This document shows, one piece after another, positions 27,307 to 36,934 of a stretch of DNA of 64,000 nucleotides. How positions within the stretch are numbered: position 1 is the first letter of the stretch; every line of letters begins with the position of its first letter. Position numbers and translations under genes: made by a program. A model generated the notes under the pieces. The model made no database searches. It was not told where the DNA came from and saw only the letters and a program-made list of their open reading frames with translations. The DNA is from CAVYOD01 sp963770045 (GTDB lineage Bacteria > Acidobacteriota > Aminicenantia > Aminicenantales > CAVYOD01). The stretch covers positions 1 through 64,000 of the forward strand of contig CAVYOD010000010.1 of assembly GCA_963770045.1 (NCBI GenBank), given 5' to 3'.

Positions 27307-28065
27307 ATGTCTATAAAAAAAGCCGTGGCCTCGCCAGCCTTGGGAGTGGCCCTGGGGCTTCTCTTCATCGCCGGCGGCCTGAACGGCCAATGGCACGAGC
27401 AAAAAAGATACTCGGATTTTCACCGCTTTTTCATTTCGGTCGGCGGCGGATACGGATTCTCGGAGGGCCGTCAGGGGATGGTCGATCTCAAGGCCGAAGT
27501 GCAGTTCTCGTTCACCTCGAGGATCCGACTCGGCCTCGGGGCCGGATACCTGCGCGGAGAGGGAAGACATGCCGAGATGAGAGATAGATATGATTGGATC
27601 AAAGGAATGATGACCAGCCAATCTTGGCTCGACATGTCTCCAGGCTCTCATGAGCCGGACAATTTCGGGAGAGGATACGGGCGTGATTTTCATGCCGTCC
27701 CCCTCAGCTTAAACCTCTATTATGTCCTTCCTCTGGGTCACAGGTGGGATGTCTTTATGAGCGGCGGCGGGAGCTACTATTTAGGGTCCTTCTACGGGAT
27801 GGTCGAGCCGCGTCATAAGGGAGCCTGGGGCGGACAAGCGGGCCTGGGAGGCGAATATCGCCTCACTCGGCAGATTCGGATTGTCGCCGAAGGAGGCTAC
27901 CGTTTTGCCGAATTCCGGGGATTGAAAAGGCTTACACCTGAGCTCCCTTGGGTGTTAATGGGAGGCGTCCCGGATAACTCCATTCCCATTCCGATGAAGT
28001 GGGAGCGATTCCGGATGGATTTGAACGGCTTCAGCATTCGCGCCGGCTTGAGATTCGGCCTCTAA
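27307..28065 (+). CDS. Outer-membrane beta-barrel protein of unknown function
   Basis: The start is the ATG at 27307 (MSIKKAVASP), with AAGGAGA 7 bases upstream. A signal peptide ends near NGQWHEQ. The rest alternates aromatic, Gly and polar residues in strands typical of small OMP barrels (FFISVGGGYGFSEG, VPLSLNLYYVLPLG, WDVFMSGGGSYYLGSF, AGLGGEYRLTRQIRIVAEGGYRF) and ends in SIRAGLRFGL, near a C-terminal aromatic. About 253 residues. Could be an OmpA/OprF-barrel-like or lipid-A-modifying barrel; no catalytic motif seen. Confidence 0.65.
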   Translation: MSIKKAVASPALGVALGLLFIAGGLNGQWHEQKRYSDFHRFFISVGGGYGFSEGRQGMVDLKAEVQFSFTSRIRLGLGAGYLRGEGRHAEMRDRYDWIKGMMTSQSWLDMSPGSHEPDNFGRGYGRDFHAVPLSLNLYYVLPLGHRWDVFMSGGGSYYLGSFYGMVEPRHKGAWGGQAGLGGEYRLTRQIRIVAEGGYRFAEFRGLKRLTPELPWVLMGGVPDNSIPIPMKWERFRMDLNGFSIRAGLRFGL

Positions 28066-28123
28066 AATTTGTGGCGCCCGAGCGCTCTAATTAAGAGGAG
28101 CTGCCGCTTTTATAATTCCAAAA

Positions 28124-29302
28124 TTGATCTCACTCAAAGCGGAAACGAATTTGCCGAAAGAGATTCATCCTCTCCTGGATCCAGAAAAACAATCGCAGGC
28201 GCGTCGTTACGAGAGGGAAAAACGGCTGCTCGGCCTGGCGAGTCTGACCTTGTCGCTCGCCTGCCTGCTCTCATTTTATTATTCGGGGCTGAGCGCCCGA
28301 GCGGCTCATTGGTTCCTGGGAAAGCCGGTCGTCTGGGCTTTTTTAATCTATGTGACGCTGCTTTTGGCCGTCTTGGTTTTTGTCGGCTTCCCTTTGAGTT
28401 TTTACGCCAGCTACGCTCACGAACACAAATGGAAGTTTTCCAACCAGACGGTCAGGGGCTGGCTCTGGGAGAAGGCCAAGTCTTTTGGAGTCAGCTTGCT
28501 CATCACTTATCTTATCTTGGGCCTGCTGCTCTGGATCATGGCCCGCTTCGCTCCGATCTGGTGGCTCTTTGCCGGAGCGGGAATGGCTCTCGTGAGCGTT
28601 GTCTTGGCGACTCTTTTTCCCATCGTCATTCTCCCGATTTTCAATAAGTACACGGCCATTGAGGACAAAGACTTGACCGACGCCCTGGAGAAGATTCTTT
28701 CTCGGGAGGGGTTGAGAAGCAGCGGCTTTTTTAAGCAGGACACCAGCCGACAGACTAAAAAGGAAAACGCGTTTCTGGCCGGGCTCGGGAGAACGAGGAG
28801 AGTCGTCTTGGCAGATAATCTGATGAGAAACATGAGCCGTCCCGAGATCGAATCCGTCATCGCGCACGAGCTGGGGCACTATCGGCGCCGCCACATCTGG
28901 AAGGGCATCGGGATCGGGACCCTGGAACAGCTTTTCGTCTTTTGGGTCATCAACTTGGTCATGAAAGCGCTGTTTCCCCAGTTCCTCTCAGCCCAGCGGT
29001 GGAACCTGGCTCTTCTTCCTATGTTTGTTATCCTCACGGGGGTTGTTTCGGGTCTCCTCTTCGGCCCGCTTGGAAACGCCCTCTCCCGGCACTTCGAAAA
29101 GCAGGCCGATCTCTATGCCCTGGAGAATATCAAGGAGAAAAAGGCGTTTATGACCGCGCTGGCCGGTCTCGCCGATAGAAATCTTTCTAACGCCTATCCT
29201 GAATGGTGGGTCAAAATCCTGTATTATTCCCATCCACCTATAGGCGAACGATTGAGGACGGCGGAGCTATTTGGAACGGACTCCGACGGATTCACGCACT
29301 AG
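28124..29302 (+). CDS. M48 CAAX-prenyl-protease-like (Ste24-type) membrane metallopeptidase
   Basis: 392 residues with a TTG start (an in-frame TTG at 28151 is an alternative). At least five membrane helices surround the metalloprotease core: ESVIAHELGHYRRRH carries HExxH and the third ligand lies in SRHFEKQADLYAL (ExxxD). NAFLAGLGRTRRVVLADNL is the Ste24 NAF motif. In bacteria such enzymes cleave membrane or misfolded proteins. The last 36 bases overlap, on the opposite strand, the 3' end of the next gene. Confidence 0.88.
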   Translation: MISLKAETNLPKEIHPLLDPEKQSQARRYEREKRLLGLASLTLSLACLLSFYYSGLSARAAHWFLGKPVVWAFLIYVTLLLAVLVFVGFPLSFYASYAHEHKWKFSNQTVRGWLWEKAKSFGVSLLITYLILGLLLWIMARFAPIWWLFAGAGMALVSVVLATLFPIVILPIFNKYTAIEDKDLTDALEKILSREGLRSSGFFKQDTSRQTKKENAFLAGLGRTRRVVLADNLMRNMSRPEIESVIAHELGHYRRRHIWKGIGIGTLEQLFVFWVINLVMKALFPQFLSAQRWNLALLPMFVILTGVVSGLLFGPLGNALSRHFEKQADLYALENIKEKKAFMTALAGLADRNLSNAYPEWWVKILYYSHPPIGERLRTAELFGTDSDGFTH

Positions 29303-30328
29303 GTCTTCCAGGTAGACATCTTCCTGCATCGCCCTGGCTTTCCACTGAGGACTCAGGCGATCCAAGAGACGCGCCTGCGCCAGGCCGCTCAGATAGAAGC
29401 GGAGATCTCCGTCCTGAGTGCCCAAGGTTTTTTCCAGGCGGACGAAATCCCACTGCAGGGGGAAGGGGAGGGCTGTTCCGTATCGTCCATAAGATGCCTC
29501 GCGGGATCTGGAGGCGGCGATTTCGTAAAACTTTATTTCGGCGTATTTTGCCAGCCCCTCCAGCCACTCCAGCTCACGCTCGAAAGCAAGGAGGTCGGAA
29601 CCGAGGGCGGCCCGTTTGCGGCGCGTCTCCCGGATCTGTAAGAATCTCCGGACCAGATCTTTAACAGGTGCATCATCCTTAGTTTTGAGCGCTTCAGCCA
29701 GAGCTCTCCCTTCATCGTTCCAAGCCGACCTGAAATCAGCGTCTTTGTAGGGGTATCGGCTTTCAGCTGCGTAGACGGCATTCGCTTTGGCAAAGCGCTT
29801 GGGCGCCTGGTTGGCTTGATAGGCGTGGAAGATCTCGTGGAGGACGACGACGACGTGGAATTCTGGGCTGAGCTTGAAGGGTATCTTGCGGTTCATGTGA
29901 TCGAGAGTCGGGGCGCTGCCGGCCCAGGTTGCGCCCACTTTCACCGCGAAAGCCTGTGGGTTTTGGGCGGCACGACGATAATAAGGTACGCCTTGAAAAT
30001 CATCACCCTCAACCACCTTCCATAGACCCGGAGGATTTGCCTCACCAACCAGGAATTCGTAACCCTCGTTGAAGAGGATGACTGGGATGTTGGTCGCGGC
30101 CAAGCCCGTCCAGACTTGATCACCGATCTCAGCCTTTAAACGCAGGGTTTCGGCAAGCTCGGCTTTGTGGGAGGCGCTCAGCATCGCCGGCGCTTCGACC
30201 TGATTTCCCTGGCTCTCTTTATCGACCCTCTGATATATCGGAAGACTCAATACGGCGGTCGCGAAGACAGCCAGAATCATGCCTCCGCCCAGGAAGCCTT
30301 TTCGTTGACCCGAATCAAGAGAGGTCAT
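29267..30328 (-). CDS. Membrane-anchored putative zinc metalloprotease (HEIFH motif)
   Basis: 353 residues. A single N-terminal hydrophobic anchor (GGMILAVFATAVLSLPIY) is followed by a periplasmic domain. The sequence VVVLHEIFHAYQANQ has the HExxH zinc motif followed by helix residues; EGRALAEAL about 50 residues later may provide the glutamate ligand. I cannot assign a named family. Convergent, 36-base 3' overlap with the M48 gene. Its 5' end faces the gamma-glutamyltransferase gene across an AT-rich divergent spacer. Confidence 0.6.
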   Translation of the reverse strand: MTSLDSGQRKGFLGGGMILAVFATAVLSLPIYQRVDKESQGNQVEAPAMLSASHKAELAETLRLKAEIGDQVWTGLAATNIPVILFNEGYEFLVGEANPPGLWKVVEGDDFQGVPYYRRAAQNPQAFAVKVGATWAGSAPTLDHMNRKIPFKLSPEFHVVVVLHEIFHAYQANQAPKRFAKANAVYAAESRYPYKDADFRSAWNDEGRALAEALKTKDDAPVKDLVRRFLQIRETRRKRAALGSDLLAFERELEWLEGLAKYAEIKFYEIAASRSREASYGRYGTALPFPLQWDFVRLEKTLGTQDGDLRFYLSGLAQARLLDRLSPQWKARAMQEDVYLEDLVRESVGVRSK

Positions 30329-30386
30329 TTCATTTCCATTAGGAGCAGTTTGGACAAGGCCTCAATTCCTTATGAGAGGATATATT

Positions 30387-30416
30387 ATTATATAGCTAAG
30401 TCCGGCGGCAAGTCAG
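30387..30416 (-). promoter_or_regulatory. Possible promoter for the HEIFH metalloprotease gene
   Basis: Minus strand: CTGACT (30416-30411), 18-nt spacer, consensus TATAAT (30392-30387), 59 bases before the start at 30328. The -35 is weak. Confidence 0.35.
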
Positions 30417-30500
30417 AAAGGGAAGGACGAACTTCGAAATTCCTTGATTTGTTTGACCCGAACATATAAATTGCCAATCAACGAGAGAGGAGAATAGGCA

Positions 30501-32189
30501 ATGAGGTGCGATCGTCGATCTTTTATCAAGAAAGCCATGACCGGGATTGCCGCGACCGGTGCAAGCGGTTTGGCGGCCATGGATTCCAAGCTGCCTCCCT
30601 CGAGCCGTGACGAGGAACGTAGAAAGTTGCTCACCGAAGCCAATTTCGGCCTCAAGAAAGTCGCCAGGAGCAAAAAGGGCATGGCCATCTGTTCCCACCC
30701 GCTCGCTACACATGAAGCCGTGGAGATCCTGAGAAGAGGCGGGAACGCTTGTGATGCCGCCCTTTGCGCGGCCATCACCCAAACGGTCGTTGAGCCTCAT
30801 ATGACGGGGATCACCGGAATTCTCTCCATGCTCTATTATGATGCCGCGTCCAAGAATACAACTTATGTCAACGGCAACATGAACGCACCCTTGAAGCCTT
30901 TGATCGGTTTTAATCCCTCTGATTTGAACACCGGCCGCGGTGTCTCAGTTCCGGGCTTCTGGGGAGGTTTCGAGGCGGCTCTGGAGCGGCACGGGAGCAA
31001 ATCGAAAAAAGAGATCATGGCCGCAGCGATCCGATACGCCAGGGAAGGGTTCGAAATTCATCCCTTTCTCTGGGGCGAAATGTTCGGTCAGTGTGACAAA
31101 TTGGGCCGGACCGCCGAGGGCAGAGAGATATTCATGCCCAACAAGGCGCTGCTCAAGCCGGGGGATATGATCTATCAGAAAAGGGCCGCCGAGACACTGG
31201 AGCGTCTCGCCGAAGAGGGGAGCGCCTTCTTTTATCGCGGAGATTTCGCCAGGGATTTCTGCAAGGTCGTCCAAGAAGCGGGTGGCTTGATCTCCACGGA
31301 AGATATGGGGGCTTATAAAGTGCGCTGGATGGACCCGGCCCGGGGGACCTATCGGGGCTGCGAAGTCCTTGCTTCGCCTCCGCCCGACAATGGAGGCACT
31401 CACATCATCGAAGCCCTCAATATGCTTGAGCTCATGGATCTCAAAAAGCTCGGTCCGCCCACCGACTCTCCCGAGGTGCTGACCCAAATGGTGCGAATCC
31501 ACAATGAGGTCTACATCGAGGGAGCGAAACAGCCTGATCCTGAGAGCCATCCCCTTCCTCTCGATGTTATTCTGTCCAAGAAATATGCCGAGATGAGATT
31601 CAAGCTGCTGCAGATGGGCGTGCCCAAGGAGCTTCCCCAGGAGCCGCCGGTCGGCAGCAACCATATCACCGTCGTGGATGGGGCCGGGAATGTTGCCACG
31701 ATCATCCATTCCTGCATGTCGATTCCCTGGAGCAACGGTCTCTTCGTGCGGGGGGTCACCATCGTGGCCGGCGGGGCCCACTTTTTCCGGATCATGCCCA
31801 GGCCCGGATATCGTGCCACGACCTATGTCGCCCCAAATATCATCTTCAAAGACGGCAAGCCCATTCTGGCCTCCGGCTCACCGAGCGTAAGCCTCCTCGC
31901 CAACATCCTGCAGAACACGATCAACATCCTCGACTTTGGCCTCCCGATTGAGGAATCCGTGAACCGGACCCGATTCGGAGGATCTTATCTCGACCCGCGC
32001 AATATGATCGAAGCGGACTTTGATGAGGATGTCAGGAAAAAGGCGGAGACGAAGGGTGTGGGCTTTAGCATTGTCAATCCCTGGCACTGGAACATGGGCT
32101 CTTTCGAAGGGATCTCGATCGACCCCGCGACTGGAATCTTAACAGCCTGCGGGGACCCGCGCCGGTGCAGCAAAGCGGAAGGGGTCTGA
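30501..32189 (+). CDS. Tat-exported gamma-glutamyltransferase-family Ntn hydrolase with Ser at the nucleophile position
   Basis: 562 residues. MRCDRRSFIKKAM is a twin-arginine signal. GGT landmarks are GGNACDAALCAAITQTVVEPHMTGITG, SVPGFWGGFE, SPPPDNGGTHIIEALNMLE and the autoprocessing site. In GGTs that site is a Thr-Thr-His; aligning GSNHITVVD places Ser386 where the first, nucleophilic Thr should be. The C-terminal GRS-type region reads LASGSPSVSLLANILQNTINILDFG. Members cleave gamma-glutamyl bonds of glutathione and related peptides. The Ser substitution keeps a hydroxyl nucleophile, so activity is possible but the substrate may differ. Confidence 0.82.
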   Translation: MRCDRRSFIKKAMTGIAATGASGLAAMDSKLPPSSRDEERRKLLTEANFGLKKVARSKKGMAICSHPLATHEAVEILRRGGNACDAALCAAITQTVVEPHMTGITGILSMLYYDAASKNTTYVNGNMNAPLKPLIGFNPSDLNTGRGVSVPGFWGGFEAALERHGSKSKKEIMAAAIRYAREGFEIHPFLWGEMFGQCDKLGRTAEGREIFMPNKALLKPGDMIYQKRAAETLERLAEEGSAFFYRGDFARDFCKVVQEAGGLISTEDMGAYKVRWMDPARGTYRGCEVLASPPPDNGGTHIIEALNMLELMDLKKLGPPTDSPEVLTQMVRIHNEVYIEGAKQPDPESHPLPLDVILSKKYAEMRFKLLQMGVPKELPQEPPVGSNHITVVDGAGNVATIIHSCMSIPWSNGLFVRGVTIVAGGAHFFRIMPRPGYRATTYVAPNIIFKDGKPILASGSPSVSLLANILQNTINILDFGLPIEESVNRTRFGGSYLDPRNMIEADFDEDVRKKAETKGVGFSIVNPWHWNMGSFEGISIDPATGILTACGDPRRCSKAEGV

Positions 32190-32243
32190 GATTCTCTCAA
32201 GACCGAAGATCCTGAATATCGGCCTTGGATCTTATTTTCTTTG

Positions 32244-33023
32244 ATGGTCTTCTTTGAGAAAAGGGCTGTGGCCAGTGATGAGAAGAGCATAAACCAAATG
32301 AGGCGCATGGAAAGACAGAAAAGGACGGCTGTCATCGTTAAGATGGCCCTTCTTTTCCTCTTTCTGGCGGTCATCGTTTACCTGTCTTTTAGGATCGGGC
32401 CGGGGATCACACGGCTCATGAGGGAGCCACAGAAATTCAGGGAATTTCTCGTTTCCTACGGTTCGGCCGGCGCGCTCATCTTTATCGCCTTCCAGGCGAT
32501 CCAGGTCATCGTCGCCGTGATCCCGGGAGAGATCGTTCAGATCGCGGGAGGCTACGCCTTTGGAACAGTCCTGGGGACACTTTATTCGGTCGTCGGGATC
32601 TTCTTGGGCAGTCTGATTGTTTTCTTGACCACCAGGCTCCTCGGCTTCTCTCTGGTCAGGGCTTTCGTCCCGCGAAAGAAAATCGAAAGATTTGCTTTCT
32701 TGATCAACAGTCCGAAGTCAGAGATCGCAATGTTCATCCTGTTCTTGATCCCGGGCGTTCCTAAGGATACGCTGGTCTATATCGCCGGCCTGACACCGAT
32801 GAAGCCCTTGCGGTTTTTGCTCATCGCGACAATAGCCAGATTCCCCGGGCTGCTGGGTTCGGCTTATATCGGATCAAACCTGGAAAAAAAACACTATCTG
32901 CCGGTTACGGTTATTTCCGTCGCCGCCCTTGTTCTTTTCGTTATCGGCTTGCTTTCCAAGGATAAGATTATCGACAAAATCCACCGCCTTCGGCATCGCG
33001 GCGCGGACTCCGGATCGGATTAG
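32244..33023 (+). CDS. TVP38/TMEM64-family (SNARE-associated, DedA-like) membrane protein
   Basis: The start is uncertain: ATG 32244, or a later ATG just before the first helix. Helices include VKMALLFLFLAVIVYLSF, a re-entrant GEIVQIAGGYAFGTVLGTLYS and GIFLGSLIVFLTTRLLG, then FLIPGVPKDTLVYIAGLTPM. The G-x-A/P-rich pair of re-entrant loops is the VTT-domain signature. Proposed roles in the family are lipid scrambling or flipping and membrane homeostasis. TTCTCT...GAGAG at about 33071-33085 may form its terminator. Confidence 0.8.
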   Translation: MVFFEKRAVASDEKSINQMRRMERQKRTAVIVKMALLFLFLAVIVYLSFRIGPGITRLMREPQKFREFLVSYGSAGALIFIAFQAIQVIVAVIPGEIVQIAGGYAFGTVLGTLYSVVGIFLGSLIVFLTTRLLGFSLVRAFVPRKKIERFAFLINSPKSEIAMFILFLIPGVPKDTLVYIAGLTPMKPLRFLLIATIARFPGLLGSAYIGSNLEKKHYLPVTVISVAALVLFVIGLLSKDKIIDKIHRLRHRGADSGSD

Positions 33024-33202
33024 CTGATTATTTTTTTGAAGCCAGCCGAACCCACTCGCCTTCGTGGCGATTCTCTAAAAGAGAGCTTTTCTTCCGGTTC
33101 TTTGCTATAATGAAGAACAGAGTGATTTTAGTCATTCCGGGGATTTTTATTCAGAACACAAAAGCCTACACCTTAGAATAAAACGAAGGGGTTGAGGTCT
33201 TC

Positions 33203-34645
33203 ATGAGGGAGAATGAAATGAGAAGGATTTTTTTTATCGAACCCAAGGCCCCGAACCTCCACATCTTTTCCATGTTCCCTCTTCCTCGCCTGGGAAGTTT
33301 CATCCTCGGCACACTGATGAAGAATCGCGGTTGGGAAGTCCAAGTCATCATTGAGGAACTCGAGAAAATCGATTTCGAAAGATTGCGGACGGCGGACATC
33401 GTGGGAATCTCGACCATAACCTCCACCGCCCCCAGGGCTTATGCCATTGCCGATAAGATCCGGGAAATGGGCGTTCCGGTCATCATGGGAGGTCCTCACG
33501 TAACCTTCCTGGCCGATGAGGCTCTCGAACACGCCGATTTTGTCATCCGCGGCGAGGGCGAGAAATCACTCCCAGCCTTCCTCGAAGCGTGGGAGAAAGG
33601 GGCGGACTACTCTGCCGTTCCCGATCTCTCCTACAGGCTCAACGGGCAGACTTTCCATAATCCCAGAAGCCCTTTTGCCGAAAATTTGGACGAAATTCCC
33701 TTTCCCGATTTTTCTCTTTTCCGGGGCGAAGATCCGGGCTTTGGCGGTTTGACCGCTATTCCCGTCCTGACTTCCCGGGGTTGTCCTTTTGATTGCTCCT
33801 TTTGTTCGGTCACGGGGATGTTCGGCCGGCGATACCGGTTCCGTTCCACGGAAAACATCATCCAGGAATTGCGGCGATACAACGATCGGAAAAACTTCCT
33901 ATTCTTTTATGACGATAATTTCACCGCCGACCGCCAGCGGGCGAAGGATTTGCTCGAAGCGATGATCAGGGAGAGATTCAAGTTCAAGTGGACCACACAG
34001 GTGAGGGCCGATGTCGCCAAAGACCCGGAGTTGGTCAGGCTGATGAAAAAAGCCGGCTGCCATACCCTGTACATCGGGTTCGAATCCGTTAACCCGGAGA
34101 GCTTGAAGGCGATCAAAAAACAGCAGACCGTGGCTGAGATCGCCAACGCCATCAAGGTTCTGCGAAAGCACCGCATCCACATCCACGGCATGTTCGTCCT
34201 GGGGTTTGACCAGGATGACTGGGAGACCGTCAAGAAGACCGTCAAATTCGCCAAGAAGTCCAGGTTGAACACGACCCAGTTCCTGATTCTGACCCCCCTG
34301 CCTGGCTCAGAGCTTTATCAAAAGATGGACTCCGAGAACCGGATCGCCTTCCGTGACTGGGCTCTCTATGACGCCCATCACGTCGTTTTCAGGCCGGCCC
34401 GTTTCTCGCTCTTTGACCTCCAGAAGGCCCAGATGTTTTGCCACAAGAAGTTCTATTCGAAAGTCCAATCGGCGAAGAAATTCTTCAAGGGAAAATGGGT
34501 GGACATCGGTATCGCCCACTACGCCCGCAACCTGAACAAGACTTGGCAGAAGAAAAACAAGACCTACCTCAAAGTGGTGAAACTGCTGCGGCCGCTGAAA
34601 AACGCCAAGATCTCGATCGACTACCAGGAGCAGGTGAAGCTCTAG
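33203..34645 (+). CDS. B12-binding-domain radical SAM enzyme
   Basis: 480 residues; the start could also be ATG 33218 (GGGAG 7 bases upstream). The N-terminal cobalamin-binding Rossmann domain (about 10-140; DIVGISTITSTAPRAYAIADKI, VIMGGPHVTF) is followed by a radical SAM barrel with the CxxxCxxC cluster motif CPFDCSFC (about 194-201), YDDNFTADRQRA and GFESVNPESLKAI. The fold is that of B12-dependent radical SAM enzymes of the BchE/HpnP-like class, many of which methylate or rearrange lipids or cofactors. TATAAT lies at 33106-33111. Substrate unknown; it stands alone. Confidence 0.88.
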   Translation: MRENEMRRIFFIEPKAPNLHIFSMFPLPRLGSFILGTLMKNRGWEVQVIIEELEKIDFERLRTADIVGISTITSTAPRAYAIADKIREMGVPVIMGGPHVTFLADEALEHADFVIRGEGEKSLPAFLEAWEKGADYSAVPDLSYRLNGQTFHNPRSPFAENLDEIPFPDFSLFRGEDPGFGGLTAIPVLTSRGCPFDCSFCSVTGMFGRRYRFRSTENIIQELRRYNDRKNFLFFYDDNFTADRQRAKDLLEAMIRERFKFKWTTQVRADVAKDPELVRLMKKAGCHTLYIGFESVNPESLKAIKKQQTVAEIANAIKVLRKHRIHIHGMFVLGFDQDDWETVKKTVKFAKKSRLNTTQFLILTPLPGSELYQKMDSENRIAFRDWALYDAHHVVFRPARFSLFDLQKAQMFCHKKFYSKVQSAKKFFKGKWVDIGIAHYARNLNKTWQKKNKTYLKVVKLLRPLKNAKISIDYQEQVKL

Positions 34646-34897
34646 ATCTTGTTAAAATCGCGGACTCTTTTTATCTACCTCCCATGGATTTTATCGACCT
34701 GGCACTATGACGCACCGGTGCGGGGCTCTCGGGAGCTTGCTTTGCGCCCAACCGGTCATCAAATAATATGTTCGCCGCTGCGCTGCTCAGGGCACACCGC
34801 TCACAGCTCATTGTCAATGGACGAAATCAAGAATTAACATCGAGGCCGCCGGCGGGATATACTGATTATGTGGGATTGATTAGACTCGGAGGCAAAA

Positions 34898-35937
34898 ATG
34901 AGAAGATATCTGATTTGGCAGCTGCCACTTTTGGCGTTGCTCGCCTTCTCCGGCCCCGCTGTCGAGAAGGTCGTCCCCAACGACCCGTTGTTCAAGTTCC
35001 AGTTCAGCTTCAACAATCCCGGCGGTAAGCTGACCATCCCCAGCTATTCCTACAAGCCGGCGGCCAAAGATTATGAAGCAGTCAAGGGGATCGACCCGGA
35101 CCTCCTGCGCGCCTGGGCCGTGACCACGGGGAAAAAAGATGTTGTCGTGGCGGTCCTGGATGACGGGTTCTTCTATAACCACGAAGATATCAAAGACAAC
35201 ATCTGGAAGAATCCTGGGGAAAGCGGACCCGATAAAGACGGCTATCCCAAGGAGACCAACGGAATCGACGATGACGAAAACGGCTACGTCGACGACGTCA
35301 TCGGCTGGGATTTCGCATTTGATGATCCGGACCCCGACTCCTACGTTTTTGATGGCATGGATGCGACCCGCATCCAGCCGTACTGGCACTCGATTTCCGC
35401 CCTGGGCATCATCGGCGCCGGAAACTCCGCCAAAAACGTTGATCTCAAAGAAAATTACAGCTATCCGAGCTGCTTTGAGAATGATAACATCCTGAATGTC
35501 GCCGAAATTGATTTCAAGGGCGATCTGTTCCGTTATAAGATCGAAGACAAAATCTGGGGCTCGAACTACGGGGAAAAAAACGTTGACATCGCGGCCATCG
35601 GAATGAACTATACGACTTTCTTAAAAGATAACCGCAGCGTTTACGCCTTGCCGGGAGGGACATCCAACAGTACGCCGGTTGTGGCGGGGGTTGCGGCCCT
35701 GGTTCTTTGGTCCGTCCCGAATTGAGGGCCCCGGAGTTGAAGAGGATATTGATGGACAGCGTTACGCCGCTGCCCGCTTTGAAAGGGAAAATCGGGTCGG
35801 CCGGAATGGTAAACGCTTACCAGGCCCTACAGCTCGCCAGGCGGCCGAAGCCGTGCCCGCATGTTTTTCCTGATCTATTCTCGTTCCCGGGCGGAAGTCC
35901 AGGTGATTTTCATCTCTTTCAGCCCCGACCGGGATAA
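34898..35937 (+). pseudogene. S8 subtilisin-like protease with an internal deletion and a frameshift
   Basis: A signal peptide (MRRYLIWQLPLLALLAFSGPA) and GGAGG site are intact. The catalytic Asp is in VVVAVLDDGF (Asp88), followed by the Ca-rich NGIDDDENGYVDDVIGWDF region. The His motif reads YWHSISALGIIGA instead of HGTxVAGIIGA and then jumps directly to GNSAKNVD, omitting roughly 80-90 residues usually lying between His and the oxyanion Asn. The Ser motif GGTSNSTPVVAGVAALV is present. A shift at about 35707-35711 separates this from RPELRAPELKRILMD. The deletion is in frame, but the protein is unlikely to fold as an active subtilase. Confidence 0.7.
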
Positions 35938-36108
35938 CCCGATCGACTCACGGTCGTTTTCCGATGCGCCGTGACAGCGTTTTTATGTATGGAGTACAGT
36001 TTCTGACGACGAAGAAGGCGATAACTCCGACCAAGATGCCTGCTGTGTTATCGACCGCAAAAAGCAAGACCTTATCCCCTGCGCCAACTGCAGTCGCTGG
36101 AGCTCGCC
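35938..36108. other. Decayed spacer with a possible membrane-segment remnant
   Basis: On the minus strand an open frame (TGA at 35950-35948) includes LLFAVDNTAGILVGVIAFFV, a plausible single membrane helix, directly downstream of the hydrolase pseudogene. No start codon or ribosome site is visible. Possibly the tail of another decayed gene. Confidence 0.25.
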
Positions 36109-36934
36109 TACGCCAAAAGATGAAAATTCATGAAGGCCAGTATTTCGCGGATGATTTCGCACGTGGCTTCGCTGTGGTGCATCAGATCAAATGCGTGCGG
36201 CGCACCGCGTGGTTAACGAGTGTGATGGGCAAATTGCAGATCAAGGCCTTGGCGAGGAAGCCGTCAATCGATAAGTTCAGCTGCGGAGATTCGTCTTGAC
36301 CTGCTCGCGCTATGAAGAGAAGCAGATCCGGCGCTAGAACATGGACAGATTTGCTCAGGAAACGATTAGCGAAATCCAACGCCTTGCCATAATAGCCATG
36401 ACCGAGGACCCTTCGAGTCCAACATGAACCGGTAACACAGTACGGCACACTTCGAGGAGGTCACTCTGAGAGCGCATCAAAAGGGACAATAGTGTTAAGG
36501 GAACGGTGATGGTAGCATGCTCATATCCCGATCGGCTTCTGATGAAGGCCCAAAGACGCAACTGTTCGCCAAGACGAATTGAAGCAACGCGCGAATATCT
36601 TCTGCTGGCGCGGGATTCGTATAGAGGATTGCAACCAAAGCGGAGACAGCCTGGCTATCGGCGCCCACGAGAGGGACGAGGGCATTTCTTTTTTGCTTGC
36701 ACCCGACGACCTTTTGAAATCCCGGATCGGGATATCCAGTCACGAAGACAACGGCAGGTATCCGTGAGCCAGTCTTCGCATCAGGTGGAAAGGAGATATC
36801 CATTGGGAGACCGGCACCGTTAGCGCCTTGAAAATCAACCTGACGCCGAGAATCTGTTGCGGGATGAATGCCGGGTAATTCAGAACGGCCACCGGTTTTT
36901 TGGTCATGTCGTTATATAGAGTTGCGTCGCTCAT
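36109..36934 (-). pseudogene. Alpha/beta-hydrolase (dienelactone-hydrolase-like) pseudogene
   Basis: The family can be followed across at least three frames. MSDATLYNDMTKKPVAVLNY begins at 36934; MDISFPPDAKTGSRIPAVVFVTG and PDPGFQKVVGCKQK follow after a missing G near 36825; then LFIARAGQDESPQLN and LAKALICNLPITLVNHA; finally HAFDLMHHSEATCEIIREIL to TAG 36111-36109. The nucleophile-elbow region (normally W-A-C-S-G-N) reads SGYEHATITVP, so the active-site serine context is gone. Unlike the other split genes here, it carries substitutions as well as indels: real decay. Confidence 0.65.

Noticed and set aside
35964..36299. 111-codon plus-strand gene
   Set aside because: Lies antisense to the alpha/beta-hydrolase pseudogene, has no ribosome site and no family-like residues.
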